NCBI GenBank assembly: GCA_937944975.1
Contig: CALEBF010000012.1
Coordinates: 124,001 to 188,000 of the forward strand
Length of the DNA stretch: 64,000 bases
From: an uncultured Mycoplasmatota bacterium
Lineage (GTDB): Bacteria; Bacillota_I; Bacilli_A; RF39; UBA660
Direction: 5' to 3'
Notes under the pieces: generated by a model
Database searches by the model: none
The model's input: only the letters and a program-made list of their open reading frames with translations
What the model was told of the DNA's origin: nothing
Program-made: the position numbers and the translations under genes
In this document: positions 8,874 through 17,983 of the stretch, piece after piece
How positions within the stretch are numbered: position 1 is the first letter of the stretch
How the letters are laid out: the number at the start of each line of letters is the position of its first letter

Positions 8874-9461
8874 TTATTTTCTACCTTTTACTTTTTTAGG
8901 ATGTTCAGCTCCTAAGTTGCAATCTATTTCGCGTAGTATAATATCCCTAGTCGTGATTAATTTATCCCTTTTCTTTTTTAAACTCCCTATTTTTTTCTGT
9001 TGTCTTCGAATTGTAAGCACACTCTCACATAGACATTTTGTTGATATCAATACTAACGAACTAGAAATAATAGATGCTCCTCGATAAATCGCACATATGC
9101 TACAGATAGGAGGTAAGAGATAAGATAAGTTAATATAAGTTAAATGGATTTGATTAACAACAGAATTTTCTTTTCGGCCATCTTTATAAACTTCTTTTTT
9201 TCTTTCACTCATGGCATAGCTTGTCGTAAGCGCTATCACGCTTAAACCTTTTAAAGCAACTGCAGTTGAAGGAATCGTGTTGAAATCTTGTAAAACGCAA
9301 TAGCCAGTTGCAAGGACAGTTGCTGTTAAAACACTATAGTATGTCAATTGAAGTTTACGTTCTTCTTTTAACAATTCCTTATATAATTCAATATTTTTTT
9401 CATATTTTTTTATATTACGATCTAAAATAAGATTTTCTTCCTTTGATTTGTTTTGATCCAT
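8874..9461 (-). CDS. Unknown membrane protein, paralog 1 of 3
   Basis: A 195-residue protein with a charged, coiled-coil-like N terminus, about four hydrophobic segments and a charged C terminus. It shares with the next two genes the motifs ATGY-VL-DFN, A-KGLS-IA, HLTYIN-S-LL and RGASI-SS-LVLIST. No known domain recognised. I chose ATG 9461: the frame opens 3 codons earlier at a GTG that is itself part of the GAGGTG ribosome-binding site. It has its own promoter and is probably monocistronic. Confidence 0.75.
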   Translation of the reverse strand: MDQNKSKEENLILDRNIKKYEKNIELYKELLKEERKLQLTYYSVLTATVLATGYCVLQDFNTIPSTAVALKGLSVIALTTSYAMSERKKEVYKDGRKENSVVNQIHLTYINLSYLLPPICSICAIYRGASIISSSLVLISTKCLCESVLTIRRQQKKIGSLKKKRDKLITTRDIILREIDCNLGAEHPKKVKGRK

Positions 9462-9484
9462 ATTTTTCACCTCGACTGGTGTAT

Positions 9485-9513
9485 ATTATACCATGTATTC
9501 TTTTCACTTACAA
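9485..9513 (-). promoter_or_regulatory. Promoter of membrane paralog 1
   Basis: TTGTAA, 17-base spacer, TATAAT with a TGG extension just before the -10; coding start 24 bases downstream. Confidence 0.75.
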
Positions 9514-9560
9514 TTGTATCCTATTATAGGATAACATATAAATAAAGAAGATGTAGATAC

Positions 9561-9590
9561 AAAAAAATTAATTCATCACTTGAATCAATT
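9561..9590 (-). terminator. Terminator of membrane paralog 2
   Basis: On the minus strand ATTGATTC, a 7-base loop, GAATTAAT, then seven Ts; one G-U pair in the stem. Confidence 0.75.
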
Positions 9591-10151
9591 TTTAATTTTT
9601 TGTTTCTCCTGATCGATTCCCAAACTTTCTAAAATTCTTTTCTTATCTTCTTTCTTTCTGTTAATGATTTCCTGTTTCTCTTTTTCAAGTTCATTTATAT
9701 TTCTTATAGTAAGTGCGTTTAAACACATATTATTTGTACTTATCAGTACTAATAAGCTACTCATAATAGATGCCCCACGATTAATTGCATATAAACTGCA
9801 AACAGGAGCTAAAAGTAATGGCAAATTAATGTAAGTTAAATGTATTTTACTTCTTACTGTTTTTTCCTTCCAAAGTTTCTTGGCTTTACCATTTGTGTTC
9901 AACGCATACCATGTTATAATTGAAACTGCACCTAATCCCTTTATGGAAATTGAAACTGGAGAACTAATATTAAAATCACTTAACACAAAATAACCAGTTG
10001 CTAATAAATTACTAGCAAAAAAACTGCAGACAATTATCTTCCTTTTTTTACTCTGATCTAATACACCTTCAAACGCTCTAATTTCTTCTTCCGTTTTTTT
10101 TAATTCGCAATATAATCTTTCTTGCTCTTCCCTAGTATTATCTTGTCTCAC
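9585..10151 (-). CDS. Unknown membrane protein, paralog 2 of 3
   Basis: A 188-residue paralog of the 8874 and 10537 genes with the same plan: coiled-coil-like N terminus (about 1-35), hydrophobic segments near 42-62, 68-85, 105-125 and 130-150, then a Lys/Glu-rich tail. Starts at GTG 10151, five bases after GAGGTG; no ATG is available nearby. A perfect sigma-A promoter and a terminator frame it as a single gene. Function unknown; the retained GASI and YIN segments suggest a constrained membrane fold. Confidence 0.75.
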   Translation of the reverse strand: MRQDNTREEQERLYCELKKTEEEIRAFEGVLDQSKKRKIIVCSFFASNLLATGYFVLSDFNISSPVSISIKGLGAVSIITWYALNTNGKAKKLWKEKTVRSKIHLTYINLPLLLAPVCSLYAINRGASIMSSLLVLISTNNMCLNALTIRNINELEKEKQEIINRKKEDKKRILESLGIDQEKQKIKN

Positions 10152-10173
10152 AGTTTCACCTCAATTGATGTTT

Positions 10174-10202
10174 ACTATATCATATGTGTTTTTTCATGTC
10201 AA
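10174..10202 (-). promoter_or_regulatory. Promoter of membrane paralog 2
   Basis: TTGACA, 17-base spacer, TATAGT. The leader after it (AACATCAATTGAGGTG) is identical to that of paralog 3. Confidence 0.85.
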
Positions 10203-10330
10203 TCCAAATCTATCTTGTCCCTTTGATCTGTATTAACTATTACGCCTTCTTATGGATTCAAGCTTTTATAACTTTCTTTAATTAAAATTATATCATTACT
10301 TTTTTCAGTGTTGAAGTAATCTTTGAGATC

Positions 10331-10484
10331 TTATAAATCATCGCTACAATTAATATAGCTTACATCAGAGGATAATTTTTGATTGGATTTATCTGATTCC
10401 TTATTCCAGCTACTTACTATTTCCATTCCAGACATATCATATTTGTTGTTTAAATATGATATAGTTTCTTTTATGTTTACCCAT
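10331..10484 (-). pseudogene. Possible broken small ORF between paralogs 2 and 3
   Basis: An RBS-like AGAGGTG precedes ATG 10484, which reads 15 codons (MGKHKRNYIIFKQQI) and stops. A second frame then reads about 48 protein-like codons (WVNIKETISYLNNKYDM and onward) to a TAA at 10331. This may be a frameshifted remnant, or chance. The rest of the 385-base gap (10152-10536) holds only the paralog 2 promoter and the paralog 3 terminator. Confidence 0.25.
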
Positions 10485-10560
10485 GAAAAAACACCTCTAA
10501 AGTTCTTTCTAAATAAATTTTATCATATTTCTATAATTATTTAGTGAGAACTTTAAAGGT
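10485..10560 (-). terminator. Long imperfect hairpin ending the paralog 3 transcript
   Basis: Arms at 10493-10506 and 10547-10560 pair over 14 positions with one mismatch, and an inner CTAAAT/ATTTAG pair (10509-10514, 10539-10544) extends it. On the minus strand six Ts follow at 10490-10485. The hairpin includes the stop codon of the 10537 gene. Confidence 0.6.
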
Positions 10561-11181
10561 ATTATAATCTTTTCTACTTTTTTTCTGACATACGGGTTCA
10601 ATATTTAATGATTCCTCACTGTCCTGTTCTAATTCTGAACATAATAATCTTTCCCTTAATTCAATACAATTCTTAATTTTTTCATTTGACCTCTTAATAG
10701 TCTTGTATTGTTTTTTTATTTCTACAATTGTATTACACAAAAAATTTGATGCCCACAGTACTAAACCACTACTTAAAATTGATGCACCATTATATATTGC
10801 CCCTGCAACACATAATGATTCTAAGAAAAAAGAAGTATTGATATATGTAAAACGAAACTTATGTGATGATGTTTGTTCTATTGTTGATTTTTTTTGAGCC
10901 TCTATTTTTTTGACTTTCAAAACATAACGCGTACCTACTGCAATAGCACTTAATCCCTTCAAAGTGATAGTTGTTGGAGTTACTAATTTGAAATCATTGC
11001 ATATGCAATAGCCGAGTGACAACGAAGCAAAAGCTAAAATAGTATACGTTATTTGTTGTTCCCTACGATCCTTTTCAAGCTCTATTTGATCTGAAATGAT
11101 CATTTTTTCTAAATTTTTCAACACCATCTTTCGATGGTTTTGTTGCTGTGACCTATATTCATTACTATTACTTTGATTCAT
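10537..11181 (-). CDS. Unknown membrane protein, paralog 3 of 3
   Basis: A 214-residue paralog of the two preceding genes, the longest because of an extended charged C terminus. Shared segments include SLGYCICNDFK, TLKGLSAIA, FRFTYINTSFFL and NGASILSSGLVL. I chose ATG 11181, since the earlier GTG belongs to the GAGGTG ribosome-binding site. Own promoter (11205-11233) and a long hairpin terminator. Not recognised as a known family. Three tandem divergent copies, each separately promoted, suggest an old duplication under individual control. Confidence 0.75.
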   Translation of the reverse strand: MNQSNSNEYRSQQQNHRKMVLKNLEKMIISDQIELEKDRREQQITYTILAFASLSLGYCICNDFKLVTPTTITLKGLSAIAVGTRYVLKVKKIEAQKKSTIEQTSSHKFRFTYINTSFFLESLCVAGAIYNGASILSSGLVLWASNFLCNTIVEIKKQYKTIKRSNEKIKNCIELRERLLCSELEQDSEESLNIEPVCQKKSRKDYNTFKVLTK

Positions 11182-11204
11182 AATAATCACCTCAATTGAT
11201 GTTT

Positions 11205-11233
11205 ACTTTAACATCAATACATTTCTTTGTCAA
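11205..11233 (-). promoter_or_regulatory. Promoter of membrane paralog 3
   Basis: TTGACA, 17-base spacer, TAAAGT, followed by the same AACATCAATTGAGGTG leader as paralog 2. Confidence 0.8.
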
Positions 11234-11235
11234 AT

Positions 11236-12945
11236 TTAATTCACTAATATTAATTGACCATCTTTTTTTACTTGGTATATTTTACTTTTCTGGACTTTCC
11301 CTTCTAATGAATCTGGAACCTGTCTAAAGTATATATACTCATATCTATCTATTTTGGTTTGATCAAATATTTCTTCAAATGTTATGTGATTTAAATTTTC
11401 TTTAGACGTTATATTGAGATAATATCTAACTTGTCCCTGTTCAGTTTCAAGCAGCAAAGGATCAAAAATCATCACATCGTATTTTTTAGCAAGTTCACCA
11501 ACTTGATACCACTCTTCTTCTAATTTATTTTCTCTCTGATCGATCCAATTTAAAACTTGATTATATGGCACAAACAAGCAAAAAATACAAATAAAAATAA
11601 TATGCTCTCTTGTTGTTTTTAATTGTGTGAATATTAAAATCATAAAAGCAATAAATACACCATTCATAAAAATTACAATATAGCGTTCATAAGAAGATAG
11701 CCGTATCGCTTCATATGTATCAAATTGAAATAAATACATTAATAACAAGCCAATCGGATATGCAATTGCTCCGCTAATCATGAGAATATTAAAATATTTT
11801 AACTTTTTACTATATTTTAACTTCTGCTTTTGATAAATTCCATAAGCTACTAATATTAGAAGAATGATGATACTGATATAATCTAAAAAAACAGGACTAG
11901 TAACAATTTTTAATTGAAAAAAACTTGTAAAAAACTTAGAGATAATGCCTATTTGCGTTTCAGTCCATTGAAGTGTTATCAAATTTAAGATTTGCTCAAA
12001 AGAAATGGCATTTTGATGTTGCAAAGGAGTGTGAAACAAAGATAGACAAATACTCCAGCTTAATCGTGATAAAACAACAGCACTCGCCAACATAAAAAAT
12101 GTTTCCCATTTTCCTATTTTTTTTACTTTGATGCAAATCGCCCAATATGCTAAGGCAATCAACGAGAAAAATAGTCCAATATCTTTTAGTAACGTAAGTG
12201 TAATAAGTGCTAATACTAAATTAGCTAGATCAAACCGACTCATACCTTTCTTTATTCTTTGCATCATCCACACCATAATATAGGCAAATAAAACACCGAG
12301 CAAGCCATCAACATAAATACAATTATAATAACTAATAAATAGCACGGTTGGTACAGCGAGTACAAAAAACAAAGACAGGAAAAAGTTTTTTTTCGTCAAT
12401 TTTAAAAATGGCAATATGAGAGATGCTCCAAACAAATAAAAAGTTATATATAAAATACTCTCGCTAAAAGTTCCACAAATTGACATAAACGTGTATTGCA
12501 ACAGTGATATAGCAGGTGGATAAGATGGGTACATAATATAATCCATATGAAACGATAATTGGTGAGAATTCCACATTGCTTTTACAACACTACCCCAATG
12601 CTTATATTCATCAATATAAGCAATGTGCTTGTTAAAATTAAAAAGTACGATTACTAAAAAAATACAAAAATAAAGCCATAACGTTGGATCATTTATATAT
12701 TGTTTTAATACTGTCTTAAAGTTGTGACGAATTTTATAAATTGCATAACATAAAAAACAGAGAAAACATACAAGAAGTGAAAAAAACGCAACTTGTAGGT
12801 TATACATCCCCCACACATACATCCATAACATAATAAAAAAGAAAGAAAAAGGAATAGTATCTTTCCATTCCTTTCCAAAAGTCACACCAAATGAAAAGGA
12901 AAATAAAATTAGAAAGAAAAATATGAGTAAAAAACAACCTATCAT
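11236..12945 (-). CDS. Polytopic membrane glycosyltransferase-like protein (GT-C type)
   Basis: A 569-residue protein with about 12 hydrophobic helices and a short soluble C-terminal region. An acidic DE pair in a loop after the early helices (HIAYIDEYKHWG, about 107-118) is the expected signature of GT-C enzymes, which use polyprenyl-phosphate-linked sugars on the outer membrane face. No closer family can be named by eye. It follows the DPM1-like GT2 gene by 4 bases, so the pair plausibly makes and uses a polyprenyl-phosphate sugar. Acceptor unknown; the exported protein encoded at the head of the operon is a candidate. Confidence 0.65.
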   Translation of the reverse strand: MIGCFLLIFFFLILFSFSFGVTFGKEWKDTIPFSFFFIMLWMYVWGMYNLQVAFFSLLVCFLCFLCYAIYKIRHNFKTVLKQYINDPTLWLYFCIFLVIVLFNFNKHIAYIDEYKHWGSVVKAMWNSHQLSFHMDYIMYPSYPPAISLLQYTFMSICGTFSESILYITFYLFGASLILPFLKLTKKNFFLSLFFVLAVPTVLFISYYNCIYVDGLLGVLFAYIMVWMMQRIKKGMSRFDLANLVLALITLTLLKDIGLFFSLIALAYWAICIKVKKIGKWETFFMLASAVVLSRLSWSICLSLFHTPLQHQNAISFEQILNLITLQWTETQIGIISKFFTSFFQLKIVTSPVFLDYISIIILLILVAYGIYQKQKLKYSKKLKYFNILMISGAIAYPIGLLLMYLFQFDTYEAIRLSSYERYIVIFMNGVFIAFMILIFTQLKTTREHIIFICIFCLFVPYNQVLNWIDQRENKLEEEWYQVGELAKKYDVMIFDPLLLETEQGQVRYYLNITSKENLNHITFEEIFDQTKIDRYEYIYFRQVPDSLEGKVQKSKIYQVKKDGQLILVN

Positions 12946-12949
12946 ATCA

Positions 12950-13642
12950 TCATCTCTTTCCGTTCCACATAATTTTTAAAATTCTCATAGAATCTCGCAC
13001 AGGTCTAAATGTTGACGCTTTTTTTTCTTTATAGTAAATTGTTTGGATTGTACACTCTCTTATTTCAATTTTCTTAGTTACCAATTCAATCAAAACCATT
13101 AGTGCATATTCAAAACGTTCCCCTTTTATTTTGCATAACTCCGGAAGCAATTTTATCGGAAACACACGAAGACCAGATTGTGTATCATGAATTTTTTTAG
13201 AATAAAGAAAAGAAAAAATAGCATTTGTCAATCCATTTGCAAATTTTCTTGTCATTGGTACTTGTTTTGCATTAAAATCCCGAACACCTAAAACAGGAGT
13301 TGTCGGAGATTCTAAAAATAACTGAGAAACTTTTATCACATCGTCAATTGCATGCTGCCAATCTGCATCCACTGTAATAACTCCTATACACGGAAATTTT
13401 TGTTTTAGAATAAACGAGTACGCTTTTTTTAAGCTAAAACCTTGCCCTCGATTTACTGAATGATGTAATAATATTACATCATCTTTATTTTTTAATTTCG
13501 TAAACATAGGCTCACTGTCCATATGACTCCCATCATTTACAATGATTATTTTTAGAAAGCCTAACTTTTCTAATTCTTCCACGTAAGGGATAAACCTTTT
13601 TGGGGGATTATAGGCGGGAATTATAACAATAAGATCTTTCAT
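12950..13642 (-). CDS. GT2 glycosyltransferase, polyprenyl-phosphate-sugar synthase-like
   Basis: A 230-residue GT-A fold protein. It has VIIPAYNPP (about 6-14), VNDGS (36-40), the metal-binding VDADWQH (about 94-100), and the DTQSGLRVFP and STFRPVRDSMRI motifs typical of DPM1-type synthases, which load a sugar from a nucleotide donor onto a polyprenyl phosphate. No C-terminal membrane helices. It lies one base after the exported-protein gene and four bases before the GT-C-like gene. The sugar (mannose, glucose or other) cannot be read from sequence. Confidence 0.8.
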   Translation of the reverse strand: MKDLIVIIPAYNPPKRFIPYVEELEKLGFLKIIIVNDGSHMDSEPMFTKLKNKDDVILLHHSVNRGQGFSLKKAYSFILKQKFPCIGVITVDADWQHAIDDVIKVSQLFLESPTTPVLGVRDFNAKQVPMTRKFANGLTNAIFSFLYSKKIHDTQSGLRVFPIKLLPELCKIKGERFEYALMVLIELVTKKIEIRECTIQTIYYKEKKASTFRPVRDSMRILKIMWNGKR

Positions 13643-13643
13643 T

Positions 13644-14339
13644 TTAAAGTTTTCTTACACTTTCTATATCGATTGTAAGATATGGACGAATATCCATCCC
13701 ATAAGAATTAGCACCTATAGTGACTATTCCGAAAAATCCTTTTTTTGTCGTATGATTAAAGAAGAAATTCCAACTAAACGCTCCATTAGATTCAAGCGAT
13801 CTTGTATAAAATCCTCTAGTATAATAAGGGGAACCAGAATATGTAAACTTATAATCATAATCTGCAATCCAATCCCACCCAATATAATCACCTGTTGGAG
13901 GAAAAGTTGCACCCGGATTTTTCATTAAAATTAGATTAGTTAGTTCTTCTTTACTGATTAATGTAATATTATAATAATTGGCATATCCTCCTGCTCTTTC
14001 AATACTTGATTTCCAATTGCTGGTTAACGCTACTAAATTATAATAGACCATAGTATTTTCAAATACTGTTGATGGTGTAGTATTATATGTTGTCCCAACC
14101 GCACTATCCGAAAGCAATTTTAAATAATCATCATGCACTTCCACTACATGGAATGTAGGCGATAATCCAACAACTTCAACTTGATCACCAATTTCATAAG
14201 TTACTGTTTTATGCGCCGTAATATTAAAGTTTAAAGACGTAGTCAGAACTGAATATCCTATCGTTAAAAAGAGAAGCGCAGAAAAAACAATTCCATATAT
14301 CAGCTTTTGATTTGTTTTTCTTTTCCTTATTTTTCTCAT
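13644..14339 (-). CDS. Exported protein with TasA/CalY-like N terminus, heads glycosyltransferase operon
   Basis: A 231-residue protein with a very basic start (MRKIRKRKTNQK), one helix ending in the pattern IGYSVLTTSLNFNI, which resembles the signal/anchor region of camelysin/TasA-like surface proteins of Bacillota, then an extracellular domain rich in Tyr, Asn, Thr and Ser. The C terminus (YTRSLES ... MDIRPYLTID) resembles the end of DUF6273-like surface modules, which I cannot confirm. A TTGACA-17-TAAAAT promoter precedes it and two glycosyltransferase genes follow without gaps, so it may be their glycoprotein substrate (inference). Confidence 0.6.
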   Translation of the reverse strand: MRKIRKRKTNQKLIYGIVFSALLFLTIGYSVLTTSLNFNITAHKTVTYEIGDQVEVVGLSPTFHVVEVHDDYLKLLSDSAVGTTYNTTPSTVFENTMVYYNLVALTSNWKSSIERAGGYANYYNITLISKEELTNLILMKNPGATFPPTGDYIGWDWIADYDYKFTYSGSPYYTRGFYTRSLESNGAFSWNFFFNHTTKKGFFGIVTIGANSYGMDIRPYLTIDIESVRKL

Positions 14340-14383
14340 TGTTTTGCTCTCCTTTGATATCTTTACATCCTCATTATAATTTC

Positions 14384-14412
14384 ATTTTAATTGAAATTGA
14401 TTTACTTGTCAA
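14384..14412 (-). promoter_or_regulatory. Promoter of the exported protein-glycosyltransferase operon
   Basis: TTGACA (14412-14407), 17-base spacer, TAAAAT (14389-14384). It lies in the 94-base gap downstream of smc. Confidence 0.8.
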
Positions 14413-14433
14413 TTCTTTGCAACAGCCTATCAA

Positions 14434-17388
14434 TTAATTTGATTCTTTTAAATCTTCAAGCTTTACACTAACTAACTTACTGACCCCAGATTCTTGCATT
14501 GTAATTCCATAGAGAACATCCGCGTACTCCATTGTCTTTTTCTTGTGTGTAATCAAAATAAATTGAGTTTTTTCCTTTAACGATTCAATGTACTTACCAA
14601 AACTATCTACATTCGCTTCATCTAGTGCTGCTTCAACTTCATCCAGAATACAGAAAGGAACTGGACGAGATTTTAAAATTGCAAATAACAAACTAATTGC
14701 CGTAAACGTCTTCTCTCCTCCAGAAAGAAGTGAGATGCTCGTAAGTTTCTTTCCTGGTGGACTAGCGACGATCTCGACACCTGTTTCTAAAATATGATCT
14801 TCATCAGTAAGACGTAAATCCGCATTCCCTCCACGGAATAACTCCTTAAATGTCTCTGTAAAGTTTTTACGAACCGTTTCAAACGTCGCTACAAATTCTT
14901 TTTCCATTACTTGATCCATCTCTTCGATAATCTCGAGTAAAGTATCTTCCGCCTTTTGTAGATCCTCTTTTTGATTCAATAGGAAATCGTAACGTACACT
15001 TACTCGTTCATACTCTTCGATCGCACCTAAATTGACCTCGCCTAGTTCTTTTAGTTTCGCTTTCAAACGACTTACTTTCATGCGGGCACTTTCGACATCG
15101 CTATCCAATTCGTAAAGTGTAATCGCTTTTTCATAGGTCATACCGTAATTTTCAGAAAGTGATGCGAGTAACGTATCCAACTTGACATCCGCACGATTCA
15201 ACCCAATTTCTAAGTTTTTCAGTTCTTTACTCTTTTGTGTTAGAATGCTGTTTTCTTGCTTATAAGAGAATTCTATCTCCCCCAGTTGCTCTGTTACGTC
15301 AGCTTTTTCTTTCTTTACTTGCTCTAAAGTTCTCTCGAGATCGTTCTTTTCTTGCTCTACTTGATAGTATCTCTTTAAAATCTGATCCTCTTCTTCACTG
15401 AGCAATTGATTTAAAATGTTTCCGGTTCCTGTCTTCTCTGATTGTACTTGTTCTAATTTGACTTGTACTTCTTTTTGTTGAATTTGCTTTTGACGATAAC
15501 CTTCTTCTTTTGTGACAACCTCTTTTTGAATCAAATATAACTTGTCCTCTGCCGACTTCAAGGCATGATCGATCTCGTTCATCTTATTTTCTAATGTTTC
15601 GATCTCTTTTGTTAATGCTTCTTCTTCTTTTAACGCTTTTTCTAATTCGTATTTTTCACTAACGATGTTACTTGTCTTCTTTGCTTTTCCACCAGTGACA
15701 GATCCTCCTACATGGATCAGTTCGCCATCTAGTGTCACTATTTTATAACGTCCCATCAACTTGCGAGATATTTCGTTTGCATGATCTAAATCGGTTGCAA
15801 CGATCACGTTACCAAGTAAGTTTTTCATGATTCCATCGTACATCGGATGATACTTTATCAACGTTGATGCGATAGCGACAAACCCTGGCATTTGAGAGAC
15901 ACCGTTGAGAGCATTGGACTCCATTTCTTTCGGCTTTATCACGTTGATTGGGAAAAAGGTTGCTCTTCCGAGTGTATTTTGCTTTAGATAGTTAATACAC
16001 GTTTTAGCAACATTCTCATTATCTACAACCAAATAATGACTTGCTCCTCCAAGGGAAGTCGAAATTGCTGTCGCATACTTTTCTTCTACTTCAAATAATT
16101 TACCGATAACATGGTGAATTCCGGTTAATTTTGGATGATCTAAAATACTCTTAACTGCATATGGCAGTGAACTATTGTGTTCGATCGATGTGCGCAATTG
16201 ATCAATCTGATGTGCTTTCATCGTCTGGCGTTTGAAAAGGTCGGAGAGTTGTGCCTGTAGTGTCTGTTTACGACTACGAATTTGTTCTAACTGACGTTCC
16301 GCGTTTTCTCTTTCATTTTGAAATTGTTCTAACTCTTTTTGCGATAACTCAATCTCACCAACTAGCGCATGTAAATCTGTTTGAAGCTTTAGTTCCTGTT
16401 CTTTTAATTGGACAATCGCATCGTGTAATTTTTGATCTTCCACTTCATACTTTTTACGCTCTAATAAAATTTGCTTTTGTCCATTGATTCTCTCTAACTC
16501 TGTCGTTTTTTCAATCCACTCTTTTTGTACTTGATTCCATTTTTGTTCTAGTGCATCTAAGGATACTTTAAACTTTGTAATCTTCGCTTCACTCGTTCGA
16601 CTATTAGAACCCATATTTAAGATTTCTTCATTAAGGGCATCTACTTTTGCTTTATTTAATTGATACGATGTATTCAAAGTGGTGATATCATGAGTCATTA
16701 ATGCGATCTCTGTATTTTCTAACTTCCCTTTGACTTCTTTATAGAGAAGCGCTTTTTCACGCTGCTCTTTTAAAGGTTCTACTTGCTCTTTCAATTCTTC
16801 GATAATATCGTCGACACGATTCATATTATCGTGTGTACGTTCTAGCTTGCGAAGAGCCTCTTCTTTTCTCTTTTTGTATTTGAGTACCCCTGCAGCTTCT
16901 TCAAAAATAATGCGTCGTTCACTTGGCTTATTGCTGATAATTTCTTCGATCTTTCCCTGCGAAATAATATTAAAGCTCTCTTTGGCGATTCCCGTATCTA
17001 ATAAGATATCCGTGATATCTTTCAATCTACAACGTTCTCCGTTGAGTAGATACTCGTTTGTTCCATCTTTATAAACTCGTCTTTGAATAGAAACTTCGGT
17101 ATAATCGACATTTAAATATCGATCACTATTATCGAAGACGAGTGTAACGCTTGCAACGTTTTGTGCATTTCTCGATTTGCTACCGGAAAAAATAACGTCG
17201 CTCATGTTCCCATCTCCACGCAGGGACTTGACAGACTGTTCTCCAAGTACCCATCGAACAGCATCTACGACATTGCTCTTTCCACTTCCATTCGGACCGA
17301 CGATTCCAGAGATTCCTGTTCCTAGTTCGATATTTATCTTATCCGCAAACGACTTAAATCCATGTGCCTTAATTTCCTTTAAATACAT
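14434..17388 (-). CDS. smc: Chromosome segregation ATPase SMC
   Basis: A 984-residue SMC. The N terminus has HGFKSFADK and Walker A GPNGSGKS (32-39); two long coiled-coil arms flank a hinge (about 400-530, with GVSQMPGF and VTGGKAKK); the C terminus has the ABC signature LSGGEKT near 890 and FCILDEVEAALDEANV. SMC forms the condensin-like complex with ScpA/ScpB that compacts and separates chromosomes. It is about 200 residues shorter than the usual Bacillota SMC (about 1190), consistent with shortened coiled coils rather than truncation, since both heads and the hinge are intact. Confidence 0.95.
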   Translation of the reverse strand: MYLKEIKAHGFKSFADKINIELGTGISGIVGPNGSGKSNVVDAVRWVLGEQSVKSLRGDGNMSDVIFSGSKSRNAQNVASVTLVFDNSDRYLNVDYTEVSIQRRVYKDGTNEYLLNGERCRLKDITDILLDTGIAKESFNIISQGKIEEIISNKPSERRIIFEEAAGVLKYKKRKEEALRKLERTHDNMNRVDDIIEELKEQVEPLKEQREKALLYKEVKGKLENTEIALMTHDITTLNTSYQLNKAKVDALNEEILNMGSNSRTSEAKITKFKVSLDALEQKWNQVQKEWIEKTTELERINGQKQILLERKKYEVEDQKLHDAIVQLKEQELKLQTDLHALVGEIELSQKELEQFQNERENAERQLEQIRSRKQTLQAQLSDLFKRQTMKAHQIDQLRTSIEHNSSLPYAVKSILDHPKLTGIHHVIGKLFEVEEKYATAISTSLGGASHYLVVDNENVAKTCINYLKQNTLGRATFFPINVIKPKEMESNALNGVSQMPGFVAIASTLIKYHPMYDGIMKNLLGNVIVATDLDHANEISRKLMGRYKIVTLDGELIHVGGSVTGGKAKKTSNIVSEKYELEKALKEEEALTKEIETLENKMNEIDHALKSAEDKLYLIQKEVVTKEEGYRQKQIQQKEVQVKLEQVQSEKTGTGNILNQLLSEEEDQILKRYYQVEQEKNDLERTLEQVKKEKADVTEQLGEIEFSYKQENSILTQKSKELKNLEIGLNRADVKLDTLLASLSENYGMTYEKAITLYELDSDVESARMKVSRLKAKLKELGEVNLGAIEEYERVSVRYDFLLNQKEDLQKAEDTLLEIIEEMDQVMEKEFVATFETVRKNFTETFKELFRGGNADLRLTDEDHILETGVEIVASPPGKKLTSISLLSGGEKTFTAISLLFAILKSRPVPFCILDEVEAALDEANVDSFGKYIESLKEKTQFILITHKKKTMEYADVLYGITMQESGVSKLVSVKLEDLKESN

Positions 17389-17430
17389 CCTATCACCTAT
17401 TTCAACTCTTTTATTATACTATAAATCGAC

Positions 17431-17451
17431 AAAAAAAGGAATCAATCCTTT
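17431..17451 (-). terminator. Terminator between the 17450 gene and smc
   Basis: On the minus strand AAAGGA, TTGAT loop, TCCTTT plus a T run. A TATAAT 25 bases further on is the likely -10 of smc. Confidence 0.8.
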
Positions 17452-17983
17452 AATGTACAAGATAATCACTTAAATAATCGATCCCATTCATCACTGTGTC
17501 TTTGATGTAATATCCGATTTCTTTAATACGATGATTTTTAGCATCTTTTACTTCTACGATATAAAGATAAGCTTGACCGTATTTTTCTTGTTTTGTACTA
17601 ACTTGATATCGTTTGTATTTTTCTTGAATGTTTTCTAATATATCTAGATCATCCCCGTAAAAATAGATCGTCCCTTTCGTAATATAGATGCTATCTTTTA
17701 CAAACGTTTTTGCATAAAGCGCTATTTCTTCAGTCGCACATATAATCGTGTCAATTCTCTTCTTTTTAAATTTTTTACGAAGTTTTCGAATGTTTAATTT
17801 CTTTATGCCTCTTCCCTTTTCTTTGTTCAGTTCCCCAGTTTGATCGTTTAAAAGGGTGCATTCTGTAATTCTATTATTTTCTTCTATTTTATCTAAAAGC
17901 TTAGGTTCAGAAAGACCGATTCCAATCAAGTTTCCCTCTAGTTTTTTCATGATATTACATAGTTCTCGCTCTACTTTTTTCAT
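17450..17983 (-). CDS. Unknown cytosolic protein downstream of tcdA
   Basis: A 177-residue soluble protein with no membrane segment and no family I recognise. It is Lys/Ile-rich, with a basic stretch (IRKLRKKFKKKRIDTIIC, about 66-83) followed by an alternating hydrophobic pattern that could be a Rossmann-like strand/helix order. Its ATG overlaps the tcdA stop (ATGA, 4 bases), so it is translationally coupled to the tRNA-modification gene. A role in RNA or nucleotide metabolism is only a guess from the basic patch and context. Confidence 0.7.
   Translation of the reverse strand: MKKVERELCNIMKKLEGNLIGIGLSEPKLLDKIEENNRITECTLLNDQTGELNKEKGRGIKKLNIRKLRKKFKKKRIDTIICATEEIALYAKTFVKDSIYITKGTIYFYGDDLDILENIQEKYKRYQVSTKQEKYGQAYLYIVEVKDAKNHRIKEIGYYIKDTVMNGIDYLSDYLVH

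Noticed and set aside
14434..17388. SMC as a truncated gene because it is only 984 residues
   Set aside because: Both ATPase heads, the hinge and the signature motif are intact; short coiled coils explain the length.
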